A DNA stretch of 5,176 bases from Betaproteobacteria bacterium RIFCSPLOWO2_02_FULL_62_17 (GTDB lineage: Bacteria; Pseudomonadota; Gammaproteobacteria; Burkholderiales; SG8-39), in the NCBI GenBank assembly GCA_001770355.1, contig MEQV01000180.1:1-5176 (forward strand). Direction: 5' to 3'. The notes beneath the pieces were generated by a model. That model was not told the DNA's origin. It ran no database searches and worked only from the letters and a program-made list of their open reading frames with translations. Shown here piece after piece: positions 5,071 through 5,176 of this stretch. The position numbers were made by a program, and so were the translations under genes. The number at the start of each line of letters is the position of its first letter. The stretch's first letter is position 1.

Positions 5071-5176
5071 ACGGACTGTCTTTCTCGCGCTGGCTGGGCA
5101 TCGTCTACAAGGAATTCATACAGCTGCGCCGCGACCGCCTGACCTTCGGCATGGTGGTGGCGATTCCGGTGATACA
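5067..5176 (+). CDS. ABC-2 type exporter permease, N-terminal part (runs off right edge)
   Basis: The frame starts in the ATGA overlap with the ATPase stop and runs open to the window edge, about 36 codons. It begins MNGLSFSRWLGIVYKEFIQL, then R-R-D-R-L-T-F-G-M-V-V-A-I-P-V-I. The amphipathic K-E-F-I-Q-L-R-R-D-R-x-T segment leading into the first membrane span is the hallmark start of ABC-2 permeases such as YbhS/YhhJ. These form the membrane channel of the exporter, with a large periplasmic domain between the first and second spans in this subfamily; that part lies outside the window. Confidence 0.9.
   Translation, partial: MNGLSFSRWLGIVYKEFIQLRRDRLTFGMVVAIPVI

Overview
The window looks like chromosomal DNA of a GC-rich proteobacterium, most likely a betaproteobacterium. 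The evidence is the overall GC-rich coding style, a Pal C-terminal fragment resembling betaproteobacterial Pal, a DksA/TraR-type zinc-finger protein, and a lipoprotein-type membrane-fusion protein with ABC exporter genes. The assignment is an inference from protein style; there is no rRNA or tRNA gene to anchor it.

Left edge (1-606, minus strand): the N-terminal 149 or so codons of a HyfB/NuoL-like proton-conducting membrane subunit run off the left edge. Just upstream, overlapping it by about 20 bp, is a 59-codon hydrophobic small protein gene. The two appear to be translationally coupled. An AT-rich divergent control region (about 607-725) follows. It holds a 35-bp hyphenated palindrome directly abutting an exact 14-bp tandem repeat.

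Middle (726-1814, plus strand): three small regulator-like genes lie in a row with gaps of 100-180 bp. They are a CopG-type ribbon-helix-helix protein, a DksA/TraR C4 zinc-finger protein, and an 81-aa winged-helix-like protein preceded by an 8-bp-arm dyad. The region around 1500-2320 is less GC-rich than its flanks. It has about 500 bp with no intact gene (1815-2321), but does contain the C-terminal remnant of a pal (OmpA-like peptidoglycan-associated lipoprotein) gene on the minus strand. It reads as a scarred or accessory junction.

Right half (2322-5176, plus strand): a four-TM protein of unknown function is followed by acylphosphatase (acyP). Next comes a three-gene ABC exporter: a periplasmic membrane-fusion lipoprotein, an ABC-2 type ATPase, and the first 36 codons of the ABC-2 permease, which overlaps the ATPase gene by 4 bp. 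The exporter genes resemble the YbhG/YbhF/YbhS and YhiI/RbbA/YhhJ class. They probably form an efflux pump spanning the inner membrane and periplasm; the substrate cannot be read from the sequence.

I see no convincing CRISPR array, intact insertion sequence, phage module or novel defence system. The observations most worth checking are the palindrome plus tandem repeat at the divergent promoter, the small membrane ORF coupled to the HyfB-like gene, and the pal remnant.
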